Origin: Bovifimicola sp050309585
GTDB taxonomy: Bacteria > Bacillota > Clostridia > Lachnospirales > Lachnospiraceae
Assembly (NCBI GenBank): GCA_050309585.1
Contig: JBNRML010000154.1
Location: 8,037 to 72,036 of the forward strand
DNA: 64,000 nt
Direction: 5' to 3'
Shown in pieces: positions 8,262-16,349 of this stretch. How positions within the stretch are numbered: the first letter of the stretch is position 1; each line of letters opens with the position of its first letter. The position numbers and the translations under genes are program-made. Below the pieces are notes generated by a model. That model saw nothing but the letters and a program-made list of their open reading frames with translations. It was not told where the DNA came from and ran no database searches.

Positions 8262-8937
8262 TTATCCACCTCAATTCATAGCCAAATCCGCGAACTGCTT
8301 TAATTTCCACATTAGAACCGATAAATGCCAGTTTCTTTCTTGTAAATGAAAGATATACCTCAACATTGTTATATTCTGCTTCGCTCTCATAACCCCATAT
8401 TTTCACCGCAAGTTGCTCGCGACTCAATACCTGATTCTGATTTGCCATCATATATTCAACAAGACGGTATTCCTTCTCCCGAAGCCTCACAGATTGACCA
8501 TTTGCCGTACAATATAAGATAAATGTATTTGTGTCAAGAGACAGGTCACCAAAGCTCAACCTTCCATCATCTATACTAATGCTTCGCCTGGTAAGTGCTC
8601 TCAAACGGGCGAGAAGTTCTCTTGTCATAAACGGTTTCGTGAGGTAGTCATCCGCTCCGCTGTCAAGACCGGTCACCTTATCCTCCAACTCGCTTTTTGC
8701 CGTCAACATTAGTATTGGCGTTTTTATTCCGAGACTGCGTGCTTCTCTCACAATTTCAAAACCTGATTTTCCCGGCAGCATGACATCTAAAATAATGATA
8801 TCGTATATCTCCCTCTTAACTGCTTCCATCCCAGTTATTCCATCATTACACAAATCAACTTCATATTTTTCCAAACGAAGAACTTCCGTCAATGCCATTG
8901 CCATTCTTTTTTCATCTTCCACAAGAAGTAACTTCAA
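8254..8937 (-). CDS. OmpR-family response regulator
   Basis: A receiver domain (KLLLVEDEKRMA, phosphoryl-acceptor Asp in DIIILDVMLPGKSG, Lys in LTKPFMTREL) is followed by a winged-helix DNA-binding domain (LRALTRR to GFGYELRW). Length is about 227 residues, usual for the family. The start is taken as TTG at 8937 because GAGGAG lies 8 bases upstream and the protein then begins (M)KLLLVEDE; ATG at 8946 is the alternative. Its partner kinase has been destroyed (see 7362-8261), so it is an orphan regulator, perhaps still acting on the residual MacB genes. Confidence 0.85.
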   Translation of the reverse strand: MKLLLVEDEKRMAMALTEVLRLEKYEVDLCNDGITGMEAVKREIYDIIILDVMLPGKSGFEIVREARSLGIKTPILMLTAKSELEDKVTGLDSGADDYLTKPFMTRELLARLRALTRRSISIDDGRLSFGDLSLDTNTFILYCTANGQSVRLREKEYRLVEYMMANQNQVLSREQLAVKIWGYESEAEYNNVEVYLSFTRKKLAFIGSNVEIKAVRGFGYELRWINV

Positions 8938-9004
8938 ACCTATCATCTCCTCATATCTCTGCCAAATCCTGTTCTGGTGTTGTGATAGATGAAGCTCATT
9001 TTTT

Positions 9005-10627
9005 TCACAACAATGGAGCAATAAACTTCATCACATTTCCCACCAGCTTTACATACCATTTTTCCTTCCTTATGGTTTCGAATGTAACTGGCTGACACTT
9101 ACTAAGTGTTTCACGGTAATCCTTTTTTATATCCTGAATGCATGGGGTATCATACAGATATGTAGCACATTCAAAATGATGATATAAACTTCTGTAATCC
9201 AAATTTATGGTGCCTACAACAGCCCTTAAATCATCACTTACAAACACCTTCGCATGTACAAATCCCGGTGTGTATTCGTATATCTTCACACCTGCCTTAA
9301 GAAGTGATTTGTAATGGGTTTTTGCCAGTGCATTCGCAACAAAATTGTCAGCAATATGCGGCAAAATCAGTCTGACGTCCACACTCCTTTGCGCAGCAAA
9401 GGTTAAGGTTTTCTCGAGCTCACCATCTAAAATCAGATATGGTGTCATAATGTACACATAATCATGTGCTCTGTTCAAAATATCCATATAAACAGATTCT
9501 CCAACATTATCTCCATCCAAAGGACAATCTGCATACGGAATGACAAAACCCTTATTTTGTATAGGCAAATCAGAATTACTATTATCTATTTTTAAATAAT
9601 GCGAAAAATCACAGAGTTTTTCGTCAACATACCACATTTGTAAAAACATCAGTTTAAAGCTTTTCACCGCTTCTCCCTTCAGCATGACACCTGTATCTTT
9701 CCAATGACCATATTTCTCGATATGGTTAATGTATTCGTCTGCCAGGTTGATTCCACCGTTAAAAGCCGTTTTTCCATCTATGACCATTATTTTCCTGTGA
9801 TCCCTGTAATTATAGTGAGTCGATATGAAGGGTGTAATAGGTGCAAATACCTTGCAATGAATTCCCAACTTTTCTAATTTTCTGGGATATATCCGCGGAA
9901 GCAATGCGAATTCACAGGTTCCATCATACATAACCCTGACATCAACTCCTTCTTTTGCCTTTCTTGACAATACCTCCAAAAGCTTACCCCACATATAACC
10001 CTCATCCAGAATAAAGTATTCCATGAAAATAAATTCTTTTGCTTTTTCAAGTTCTGTCAGCATGGCTTCAAACATTTTTTCACCTATTGGAAAATATGTA
10101 ACCTGTGTGTTTTCATATATAGGAAAACATCCTGTACGATTCAGGTAATATGCTAAATCTGTAAGTTCCGGACATATTTCTTCAGTTTTTCCCAGAACTT
10201 CCTTATTTTGTGGAATAGCCTCATGACTGTTTCCTATAATATCCGTAACTCTTTTTTTCAATGCCCTGTGTCCAATATCTATGCTGGAGTACAGGTATAA
10301 TAACCCTCCAAATATAGGAAAAATTACCATTACAATCAGCCATGTGATTTTTGATGTTGCATCGTGGTCACTATTGACCAATACCACAATCATAATTACA
10401 TAAAAAAGTGTGGCTAGCCACAAATAATGAGGTGCCAGCTGCCTGAATTTGATAAATAACCCAAATAAAAAAAGCACCTGTATTACAAGAAGAAGCAGGA
10501 CAACTCCAAATCTACTGAAAATCATCCGAATTACGCCCTTTTTTCCTTTTTCAAAAAGAGTTACATCATTTTTATTGCATTCTTCGTTATTATTACATTC
10601 TTCGTTTTTGTAACTATATTCTTTCAT
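9005..10627 (-). CDS. cls: Cardiolipin synthase (phospholipase D superfamily)
   Basis: The enzyme condenses two phosphatidylglycerols into cardiolipin at the membrane. Two N-terminal helices (VVLLLLVIQVLFLFGLFI and LWLATLFYVIMIVVLV) precede two phospholipase D domains with HKD motifs: HRKIMVIDG ... GGIN and HAKVFVSDD ... GTINLD. About 540 residues is near the usual length. The ATG at 10627 is chosen for its site (AGTGGCAGGT); a longer frame reaches 10660 and would overlap the upstream gene. The hydrophilic N-terminus has a small duplicated run (NEECNNNEECNKND). Confidence 0.9.
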   Translation of the reverse strand: MKEYSYKNEECNNNEECNKNDVTLFEKGKKGVIRMIFSRFGVVLLLLVIQVLFLFGLFIKFRQLAPHYLWLATLFYVIMIVVLVNSDHDATSKITWLIVMVIFPIFGGLLYLYSSIDIGHRALKKRVTDIIGNSHEAIPQNKEVLGKTEEICPELTDLAYYLNRTGCFPIYENTQVTYFPIGEKMFEAMLTELEKAKEFIFMEYFILDEGYMWGKLLEVLSRKAKEGVDVRVMYDGTCEFALLPRIYPRKLEKLGIHCKVFAPITPFISTHYNYRDHRKIMVIDGKTAFNGGINLADEYINHIEKYGHWKDTGVMLKGEAVKSFKLMFLQMWYVDEKLCDFSHYLKIDNSNSDLPIQNKGFVIPYADCPLDGDNVGESVYMDILNRAHDYVYIMTPYLILDGELEKTLTFAAQRSVDVRLILPHIADNFVANALAKTHYKSLLKAGVKIYEYTPGFVHAKVFVSDDLRAVVGTINLDYRSLYHHFECATYLYDTPCIQDIKKDYRETLSKCQPVTFETIRKEKWYVKLVGNVMKFIAPLL

Positions 10628-10646
10628 ACCTGCCACTCTTTCAAAT

Positions 10647-11117
10647 CTAAAATCCACCATTCTGATAAGCTCTTGCTATCACATACGATGGCTCATAAAA
10701 TGCACTGCTATTATAATTATCAATCACTTCACATATGTCATCATTGTAGACACGAATAATTCCATCCACATAGTCTTCTCCCGGCTTCAATGTATCAGAA
10801 ATAAGTCTCTGATAAACTTTACCCATTTCTAAGGGTGTAGGAATTATCCCTGCCAATTCTCTGTCAACATTCGTTACATCATAATCTCCTTTATTAAGCT
10901 CATATTCATTAATCCAGTCATCTTCCACCTGCAAAGGATTCTCACAATGGAGCACATTTGCAACGCTAATCAAATGTTCCAATTCAGCCTTTCCAATGGC
11001 ATTTACTACATAACAGTTTTTCTGATGAAGTTTTCGTGCAACACGCTCAATCATATAACATACAAAATACAAGTCATTGGTTGTAATCTCTTCATCTTGA
11101 AAGTAAATGTTTGTCAT
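10647..11117 (-). CDS. Hypothetical protein of the DUF3990 cassette
   Basis: No family name is recognised with certainty. The 156-residue acidic protein (NDLYFVCYMIERVARKLHQK, then WINEYELNKGDYD and a C-terminal YEPSYVIARAY) overlaps the DUF3990 gene by 4 bases (ATGA-type junction), so the two are made together. In related bacteria DUF3990 genes usually have a small partner, and this may be it. No signal peptide or membrane segment is present, so it should be cytoplasmic. Confidence 0.6.
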   Translation of the reverse strand: MTNIYFQDEEITTNDLYFVCYMIERVARKLHQKNCYVVNAIGKAELEHLISVANVLHCENPLQVEDDWINEYELNKGDYDVTNVDRELAGIIPTPLEMGKVYQRLISDTLKPGEDYVDGIIRVYNDDICEVIDNYNSSAFYEPSYVIARAYQNGGF

Positions 11118-11575
11118 AGTGTCACACTCCCTTCAAATGTTAATGTGCTTAAAGCTGCCTCTGTACAAAATACAATTTGATGTGTCGGATATTTAAATTT
11201 AACAAGTTCCCAGAAAGCAGCTTTACTTATCTTACCTGCGATATAGTCTTCTACATAATCCCAAATTTGATCATCTGCCATAGGTCCTTCTACAATATCA
11301 TAATCATGTTCTTTGCCTCTGCGACAAAAGACCACAAATTCCAGCCATTCTTCTGTCATTTCATCAAAACAAAGGGACTTGAGATTCTTATTCTCTATAT
11401 AAGAGTAATTGTTTACTATAGACGCACCCTTTTTCGTCAATGCCCAGCGTTTTGTCTGTTTTTCGAGATTAGTACAGTAAAATCCATATCCGAAATCCTT
11501 GTAATATCCATTGATAAGAATTTTTGGATTTGGTACTGCTACATTGCTGCCATGATATATAATTGTTTTACTCAT
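11114..11575 (-). CDS. DUF3990 family protein
   Basis: The protein opens MSKTIIYHGSNVAVPNPK and then KDFGYGFYCT, with a following KRWAL. The YHGS, KDFG-GFY and W-A positions are the conserved features of DUF3990, which I recall as a family with a proposed ADP-ribosyltransferase-like fold (not verifiable here). The ATG at 11575 overlaps the stop of a 33-codon ORF (ATGA). The position between an XRE regulator and a partner gene in a four-gene overlapping cassette fits a toxin-antitoxin or defence module, but this is inference. Confidence 0.7.
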   Translation of the reverse strand: MSKTIIYHGSNVAVPNPKILINGYYKDFGYGFYCTNLEKQTKRWALTKKGASIVNNYSYIENKNLKSLCFDEMTEEWLEFVVFCRRGKEHDYDIVEGPMADDQIWDYVEDYIAGKISKAAFWELVKFKYPTHQIVFCTEAALSTLTFEGSVTL

Positions 11576-11673
11576 AAACACATCCTCCTCGTATAATATT
11601 CTTCATCATGTCTTTCTATAATTTCACTCGCTTTAGCTTCCAATTGTGAAGGGGATAGTTCATAATAAATCAC
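11572..11673 (-). CDS. Small ORF of 33 codons between the XRE and DUF3990 genes
   Basis: A GTG at 11673 overlaps the stop of the XRE gene (GTGA) and the stop at 11572 overlaps the DUF3990 start (ATGA). The product is VIYYELSPSQLEAKASEIIE followed by a short acidic tail, predicted to be one amphipathic helix. Tight overlap at both ends suggests it is translated and is not spacer. It could be a small antidote or an assembly peptide. It may also be a relic of a longer gene. Confidence 0.45.
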   Translation of the reverse strand: MIYYELSPSQLEAKASEIIERHDEEYYTRRMCL

Positions 11674-12049
11674 TTTTTTGCTTCCTTTTCTTTTTCTTCA
11701 AGCATCTTTATTACATCCATCCAATCCTCATCGTCCATTCCAAGATTCCTAGCCTTTCTTAAGGCCACACGAACATTGTTTGTTTCCATAATATACTGAG
11801 GTAACTCCGGTGATACGGAATTATCTTTCGCCAAAGCAGCATAATCATACATTGTATTACTTTCTTCTTCTGTCAGTTCCAACACTTCAGCTATTTTTGC
11901 CAGTTTTTCTTTATCCGGCGGATATCTCCTAGCCTTTTCCATATCACTCATATAGGCTGGTGCTATATCCAGAATTTCAGCCAACTTTCTCAGATTAATT
12001 TTTTTTCTTCTCGCTTGTTTCTCACAAACTGACCAAACTTTTCATTCAT
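11670..12049 (-). pseudogene. XRE-family helix-turn-helix regulator, broken by one base in an A8 run
   Basis: From ATG 12049 (site GGAGAACGATT) the frame reads MNEKFGQFVRNKREEKK and then meets a stop. With one extra A in the A8 run (11999-12006) it continues INLRKLAEILDIAPAYMSDM, the expected helix-turn-helix of the Cro/CI family, and proceeds to 11670 (126 residues in total). The rest includes EKARRYPPDKEKLAKIAEVL, normal for this group. It should repress its own cassette, and a palindrome lies on its -10 (12081-12104). Error, mutation or slippage on the A run cannot be told apart here. Confidence 0.75.
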
Positions 12050-12080
12050 AATCGTTCTCCGTTTCACTATATGCTCGTTC

Positions 12081-12125
12081 GCTAAATTCTAACATCATTT
12101 TAGCACCTGACTTCACAAATATCAA
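12081..12125 (-). promoter_or_regulatory. Promoter and palindromic operator of the XRE-DUF3990 cassette
   Basis: On the minus strand TTGATA (12125-12120) and TAAAAT (12102-12097) are 17 bp apart. The inverted repeat GCTAAA (12081-12086) and TTTAGC (12099-12104) overlaps the -10 and the start of transcription, a usual place for XRE autorepression. Confidence 0.65.
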
Positions 12126-12288
12126 TCACTTAAAGTGCTTTGCATCGGCTCAACTTCTTCTTGCAGATTTTTCCCCAATTCAACAAAAATTCGGTATCTG
12201 CCCTTTCGTATAGACCTCCCATTCCTTTACATAAACTCCTCTGCTCTATACATTTATAAAAGAGAGTTCCGTAATATATATTTTTCCT

Positions 12289-12732
12289 TCAAGATAATAG
12301 CCTATTTCCCTTTTCACATATCTCATAAATCTCGTCATATTTGTCTTCTATTAGTGGTGTTACCTTTTCTATCTGCTTTCCCATCAATTTTCGATAAACA
12401 AAATAGGGAAGTATCCATCCAATAAATCCCGGTATAGCAAGTAATATACATAAGACTATTAAAGGCGGCTGTGCTGTCACTGCAAAAGTTGCTCCAGCCA
12501 TAAATGCAGTACCAACAACCGCAATGATAAGTGCGTATACAGTAGCTGTTGATTTTTTTGACCTTTCCAGCATTTCAATTTCTCTGACACAGCTTTCATA
12601 ATTTCTCTGAATCCTTGTAAGTTCCATTTTATTTATGATTTCTCCATTTCTCTTGAGCCGCAGGATTACTTTATCTTGTTTCATAGGATTTGCATTTTCA
12701 CCTAAGTCCTTTATTATATTGCCATCCAACAA
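12289..12732 (-). pseudogene. Two-helix membrane protein with a damaged zinc-ribbon-like N-terminus
   Basis: The open frame encodes 147 residues with a coiled N-terminal part (ELTRIQRNYESCVREIEMLE), two membrane helices (VYALIIAVVGTAFMAGATFA and PLIVLCILLAIPGFIGWILP) and an acidic tail. There is no good start codon. Upstream, another frame (about 12945 to 12748) reads SKSADKWIKMCDKGECYVYE then FCNK and a stop. It would continue into KKLLLDGN if one A were added to the A5 run and the stop reverted. I therefore infer that the true gene began further upstream with a Cys-rich domain. The family is not recognised. Confidence 0.5.
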
Positions 12733-12933
12733 AAGTTTTTGTCTTATTTATTACAAAACTCGTACACATAACATTCTCCTTTGTCACACATCTTTATCCA
12801 TTTATCAGCAGATTTACTTATATCAAGATACATACAACCTGCGAACTGATCATAATTATAACATAATATTAATGGAGTGTGTGAACTGATTGTGATGCAA
12901 AATTTATCGTCGCGTAAGCTCAATTGAAAGAAA

Positions 12934-12986
12934 CTGTCGCACTAACAATTTTCATCAATTTCAGAGTATCATTGTTAAGGCGACAG
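12934..12986 (-). repeat. Long inverted repeat, possible terminator of pdxST
   Basis: CTGTCGC (12934-12940) with AACAAT (12944-12949) pairs with ATTGTT (12971-12976) and GCGACAG (12980-12986), a 13-bp interrupted stem with a 21-base loop. On the minus strand the stem is followed by TTTCTTTC. It lies about 290 bp downstream of the pdxT stop; the U-tract is imperfect. Confidence 0.45.
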
Positions 12987-12993
12987 CTGTCTC

Positions 12994-13293
12994 TCTTCCC
13001 AAATTCTATTTTTGTTCTTTTTGGATAGACCAATTTCCTTGTTTTTTCTCTTTTTCATCAGACTTTTGGGCATTTTCTCTGTCCAAACTTGAAAATCAAT
13101 CTCATTTGGGTAGAACTAATTTCTTATTTTTCTTTATTTTTTCTTATCTTTAACTATTTTTAATCTATTTTCTCTACCCAATGTCAGTATTTTATATATT
13201 TTGGATAGACACCTTCACAAAAATAGTCTTTATTTAACGTATTTCTCCCTTATTTTATCTCCCCAAATCTTATCTTTTCACCAATTGGGTAGA
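12994..13293. repeat. Array of four dyad units, TCTACCCAA-N18/19-TTGGGTAGA
   Basis: Four units share 9-bp arms around an 18 or 19 bp T-rich spacer: 12994-13029, 13078-13114, 13173-13209 and 13258-13293. Left arms vary as TCTTCCCAA, TCTGTCCAA, TCTACCCAA, TCTCCCCAA; right arms are TTGGATAGA or TTGGGTAGA. Unit starts are 84, 95 and 85 bp apart. The last unit overlaps the pdxT end and encodes its final residues (LPNW). An isolated copy with both arms perfect lies at 22306-22341. The remainder of the 12733-13277 stretch is T-rich and holds no gene. Confidence 0.75.
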
Positions 13294-13670
13294 AATCTTA
13301 GATTGCATCCTCGTATCATCTCCACAAAACACTTATGAATACTTATATCCTCTGTTAACTCCGGATGGAATGCCAGCCCAATCTGATTTTTGTATCTGAC
13401 TCCTACTATTTTATCATCAACTGTTGCCAAAACCTCTACACCATCACAAACCTCTTTAACATACGGTGCTCTGATGAATACCATCGGATAGCCTCCAATG
13501 TTCTTAATTGGTGCCGTGGTAATAAAGCTTGCAAGCTGCCTTCCGTAAGCATTTCTCTTTACTGTGACCGGAAGTGTCCCTATGTGAACCACTGGATCAT
13601 TATCTATGTGCTCTGCAAGCAAAATGAGGCCTGCACAGGTTGCCAGAGTAGGTAAACCATCAGATATCAT
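13278..13670 (-). pseudogene. pdxT: PdxT, glutaminase subunit of PLP synthase, missing its N-terminal third
   Basis: PdxT releases ammonia from glutamine for the PdxS synthase. The frame retains the nucleophile loop (LATCAGLILLAEH), central VKRNAYGRQ and the catalytic His-Glu (GLAFHPELTED). It begins at MISDGLPTLATCAG, however, which is about residue 65 of a normal PdxT. The first strand-helix units and the GGEST motif are absent. At 130 residues against about 190 it is unlikely to fold normally. The start overlaps the pdxS stop (TAATG), so the deletion removed the 5' part of pdxT exactly at the gene junction. Confidence 0.85.
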
Positions 13671-14263
13671 TATTTACCTCTTTCTTCCATGATTATCTCA
13701 ATCTCATTTGCGTTAATTCCAACCATTGCTTCTCCAAGGTCCTCAGAAAGCTTTGCGATTAAAGCTGCATCTGTGTAATTTGTAACAGCCTGTACGATAT
13801 CGCCTGTTCCAGGTTCACCTTTTGTTCTTATCATGGATGCACCTTCGTTTATTCTCCTGAGAGCTTCTCCCAAATCTCTTGCTCCACACACAAATGGTAC
13901 TTTGAATTGTGTCTTGTAAATGTGATATACATCATCAGCAGGAGAGAGAACCTCAGACTCATCTATGTAATCAATCTCAATTGCCTCAAGAATCTGTGCC
14001 TCAACAAAATGTCCGATACGGCATTTAGCCATAACAGGTATACTTACTGCCTCCTGTATGCCTTTTATCATCTTAGGGTCACTCATACGTGATACACCAC
14101 CTGCTGCTCTGATATCTGCCGGTATACGCTCAAGAGCCATAACTGCACATGCACCTGCTGCTTCTGCAATCTTAGCCTGCTCTGGAGTTGTAACATCCAT
14201 AATTACTCCACCCTTTAACATCTGTGCCAAACCCTTGTTTAATTCATACTGTGATTTTTCCAT
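13670..14263 (-). pseudogene. pdxS: PdxS, PLP synthase subunit, with a large in-frame internal deletion
   Basis: PdxS makes pyridoxal 5'-phosphate from ribose 5-phosphate, glyceraldehyde 3-phosphate and ammonia. Early motifs are present: GVIMDVTTPEQAKIAE, the Schiff-base Lys in VMAKCRIGHF and the second Lys in IRTKGEPGTGD. After GDIVQAV the sequence jumps to TNYTDAALIAKLSEDLGEAM, which in normal PdxS follows a second IVKAV about 95 residues later. The lost block holds the GGVATPADAALM and GSGIF phosphate-binding loops. The 197-residue product (normal about 290) should be inactive. Start ATG 14263 has a TAGGAGGATTAAT site. Confidence 0.9.
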
Positions 14264-14298
14264 TTTTATTAATCCTCCTAGACTTGATTTTATCTATT

Positions 14299-14322
14299 AA
14301 CCATAATATAATAAAACTGGTT
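14299..14322. promoter_or_regulatory. Divergent pdxS/pdxR-like intergenic region with inverted repeat
   Basis: The 114 bp between the divergent starts is AT-rich. AACCA (14299-14303) and TGGTT (14318-14322) form an inverted repeat, with ATAATATAAT between. MocR/PdxR regulators normally bind repeats between themselves and the pdx genes, so this is a candidate site. The short arms make the call weak. Confidence 0.35.
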
Positions 14323-14377
14323 ATATAAAAATATTCAAAACAAGACAAATAAAGATGTCAGTTGTGAGGTGACTCTT

Positions 14378-15808
14378 ATGCTAACATATATTTTTGAAAA
14401 TACGGACATTCCCCTATATGAACAGGTATACAAATGTATAAAGAACGACATTATTACAGGAATTCTAAAGCCGGGTGAAAAGTTACCTTCCAAGAGAACA
14501 TTTGCAAATAATAATGGAATTAGTACCATTACGATTCAAAATGCATATGACCAGCTGATAAGTGAAGGTTATATTTTCACTATTCCGAAAAAAGGATATT
14601 ATGTAACGGATATGGAGAGAATGATTACCATTCCTAAGGAATCCAAAATTTCACTGGATATAAAAATGCCAAAGGCTTCCGCAAAATATGACGTGGATTT
14701 GTCGAGCAATAAAGTTAATCCCGATAATTTTCCATTTTCAGTATGGGCAAAGCTTCTCAGGGAAACCATCTCTAACAGATGCAGAGAGTTAATGGAGGTA
14801 CCACCTACTGGTGGAATATTTGAACTGAGGCAGGCTATATCCGAATACTTAAAATCCTTCCGTGGAATGTTGGTGGATCCAAACCAGATTATTATAGGTG
14901 CCGGAACCGAGTATCTGTACGGATTATTAGTTCAGCTTCTTGGCAGTGATAAGGTGTATTGTATAGAGAATCCGGGATATAAAAAGTTGGAGCAGATATA
15001 TGGAAGATACAACATTAAATGTACATATTCTGATATGGATGACAATGGCATTACTGTAGAGGGACTTCGCAAATGCGGTGCTGATATTGCACATATAAGT
15101 CCCACACATCATTTTCCTACCGGAAAAACCATGCCGGCAAACAGAAGATACGAGGTGCTTGCATGGGCAAATGAGAAAAAGGGACGCTACATTATAGAAG
15201 ATGATTACGACAGTGAATTCAGGGCAAATGGAAAGCCTATTCCTACCATGTCCAGTATAGATGCCTGTGAAAAAGTAATCTATATGAATACATTTTCCAA
15301 ATCACTGACACCTACAATACGAATCAGTTACATGATACTTCCCGTACACCTTGTAAACAGATTCTATGAACAGTTATCTTTCTATTCGTGTACAGTGTCA
15401 AATTTTGAGCAGTACACTCTGGCCGCATTTATTAACAAGGGATATTTTGAAAAGCATATTAACAGAATGAGGCTGTACTACATAAGACAGCGAAAACAGC
15501 TTATAGACTATATAGAGAAAAGCAAACTTAATGATTACTGTGAAATTATTGAAAATGAGTCAGGGCTTCATTTTCTCATAAAGCTTAATACAAAACTCAA
15601 TGATAGGGAAGTAAGGAAGAGACTAAAGAAAGAGGGCATACTGATGCGGGCATTGTCAGAATATTATCTGACAACTGATATATGTAAGGAACATTATTTT
15701 ATCATTAACTATTCCTGCATTGATATGGAAAAAATCGCTGATGCCTGCGAAGCCATATACCGCTGTATTGCACCACCGGAAACAGATGACGAAAATGAAA
15801 AAATGTGA
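14378..15808 (+). CDS. pdxR: MocR/PdxR-type regulator (GntR winged helix plus aminotransferase-like domain)
   Basis: Residues about 8-75 are a GntR-type winged helix (YEQVYKCIKNDIITGILKPG, EKLPSKRTFA, ITIQNAYDQLISEGYI). The rest resembles fold-type I aminotransferases, with the PLP lysine in TFSKSLTPTIR and the Asp/Tyr of EDDYDSEF. In Firmicutes such proteins sense PLP and control pdxST. Its divergent position beside pdxS supports this, though pdxS and pdxT here are damaged. ATG 14378 is chosen for the GAGGTG site; GTG 14369 is in frame. The length, 476 residues, is normal, so the regulator has survived its targets. Confidence 0.8.
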   Translation: MLTYIFENTDIPLYEQVYKCIKNDIITGILKPGEKLPSKRTFANNNGISTITIQNAYDQLISEGYIFTIPKKGYYVTDMERMITIPKESKISLDIKMPKASAKYDVDLSSNKVNPDNFPFSVWAKLLRETISNRCRELMEVPPTGGIFELRQAISEYLKSFRGMLVDPNQIIIGAGTEYLYGLLVQLLGSDKVYCIENPGYKKLEQIYGRYNIKCTYSDMDDNGITVEGLRKCGADIAHISPTHHFPTGKTMPANRRYEVLAWANEKKGRYIIEDDYDSEFRANGKPIPTMSSIDACEKVIYMNTFSKSLTPTIRISYMILPVHLVNRFYEQLSFYSCTVSNFEQYTLAAFINKGYFEKHINRMRLYYIRQRKQLIDYIEKSKLNDYCEIIENESGLHFLIKLNTKLNDREVRKRLKKEGILMRALSEYYLTTDICKEHYFIINYSCIDMEKIADACEAIYRCIAPPETDDENEKM

Positions 15809-15841
15809 CAGCCCACCTGCCGTAGCTCTTCTGCCCTGTTT

Positions 15842-16123
15842 TTGAACAATAGCTGTTTGTCAAATGAAAGTGTACAAAGCCTGGCTCTTCTCCATCAGAA
15901 ACACCTGAATTATCTGATTTCCGAGCTTAAGCCTGCGTTGTCCGAGATTATCTCCCAGGGAATTTCCCGGGGTGAGATTGTTTTTGAATATCCTGATTCC
16001 CTTGCTGAAATCGTACTGATAGTAATTGCCGTGAAGTTCGATAATTACATCGTACCATCCAGCACCGAGGATATAGAGAATACATTAAGTGGGCTTATTT
16101 CGCTTTTAGAGAAAGGTACATGA
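15842..16123 (+). pseudogene. C-terminal fragment of a TetR-family regulator
   Basis: The 93-residue frame starts at a TTG with no helix-turn-helix domain before it. Its content (LALLHQKHLNYLISELKPAL, SEIISQGISRGEIVFEYPDS) resembles the ligand-binding half of TetR-type regulators, where a short helical stretch ending in a Gly-Glu-Ile/Phe-YPD motif is common. The 5' half is absent, and the sequence between the pdxR-like stop (15808) and 15842 offers nothing recognisable. It is treated as a relic. Confidence 0.55.
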
Positions 16124-16211
16124 CTTCCTAAGGGCACTCTTGAGTATTTAACGATTAGAAATGAGTAAAATTCATAATCAATTTCATTTGTAGTCCAAGT
16201 AGCCCAATCTA

Positions 16212-16340
16212 CCTTTCCTACAGACATTTTTCGCACTTTCCTGTATTTGTCCGTAGCCAATCACTCTCCCCTACGGACATATTTTACACTTTCCTGTATT
16301 TGTCCGTAGCCAACTGCTCTTTCCTACGGACATTTTTGTA
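16212..16340. repeat. Tandem dyad repeats, CTACGGACA ... TGTCCGTAG
   Basis: Two full units (about 16212-16258 and 16264-16311) and a third half unit (16317-16340) share the pattern CCTACGGACA, about 20 bp, TTGTCCGTAGCCAA with a period near 53 bp. The second unit has a perfect 9-bp inverted repeat; the first has CTACAGACA on its left arm. Frames on the minus strand through these units (ATDKYRKV) are by-products of the repeat. The region 16124-16496 holds no other gene. Confidence 0.7.
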
Positions 16341-16349
16341 TATGAGTTT

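Noticed and set aside
12994..13293. CRISPR array
   Set aside because: Units have palindromic arms with similar, T-rich bodies of 18-19 bp and linkers of 44-60 bp, not identical repeats with unrelated 30-40 bp spacers; no cas gene is near.
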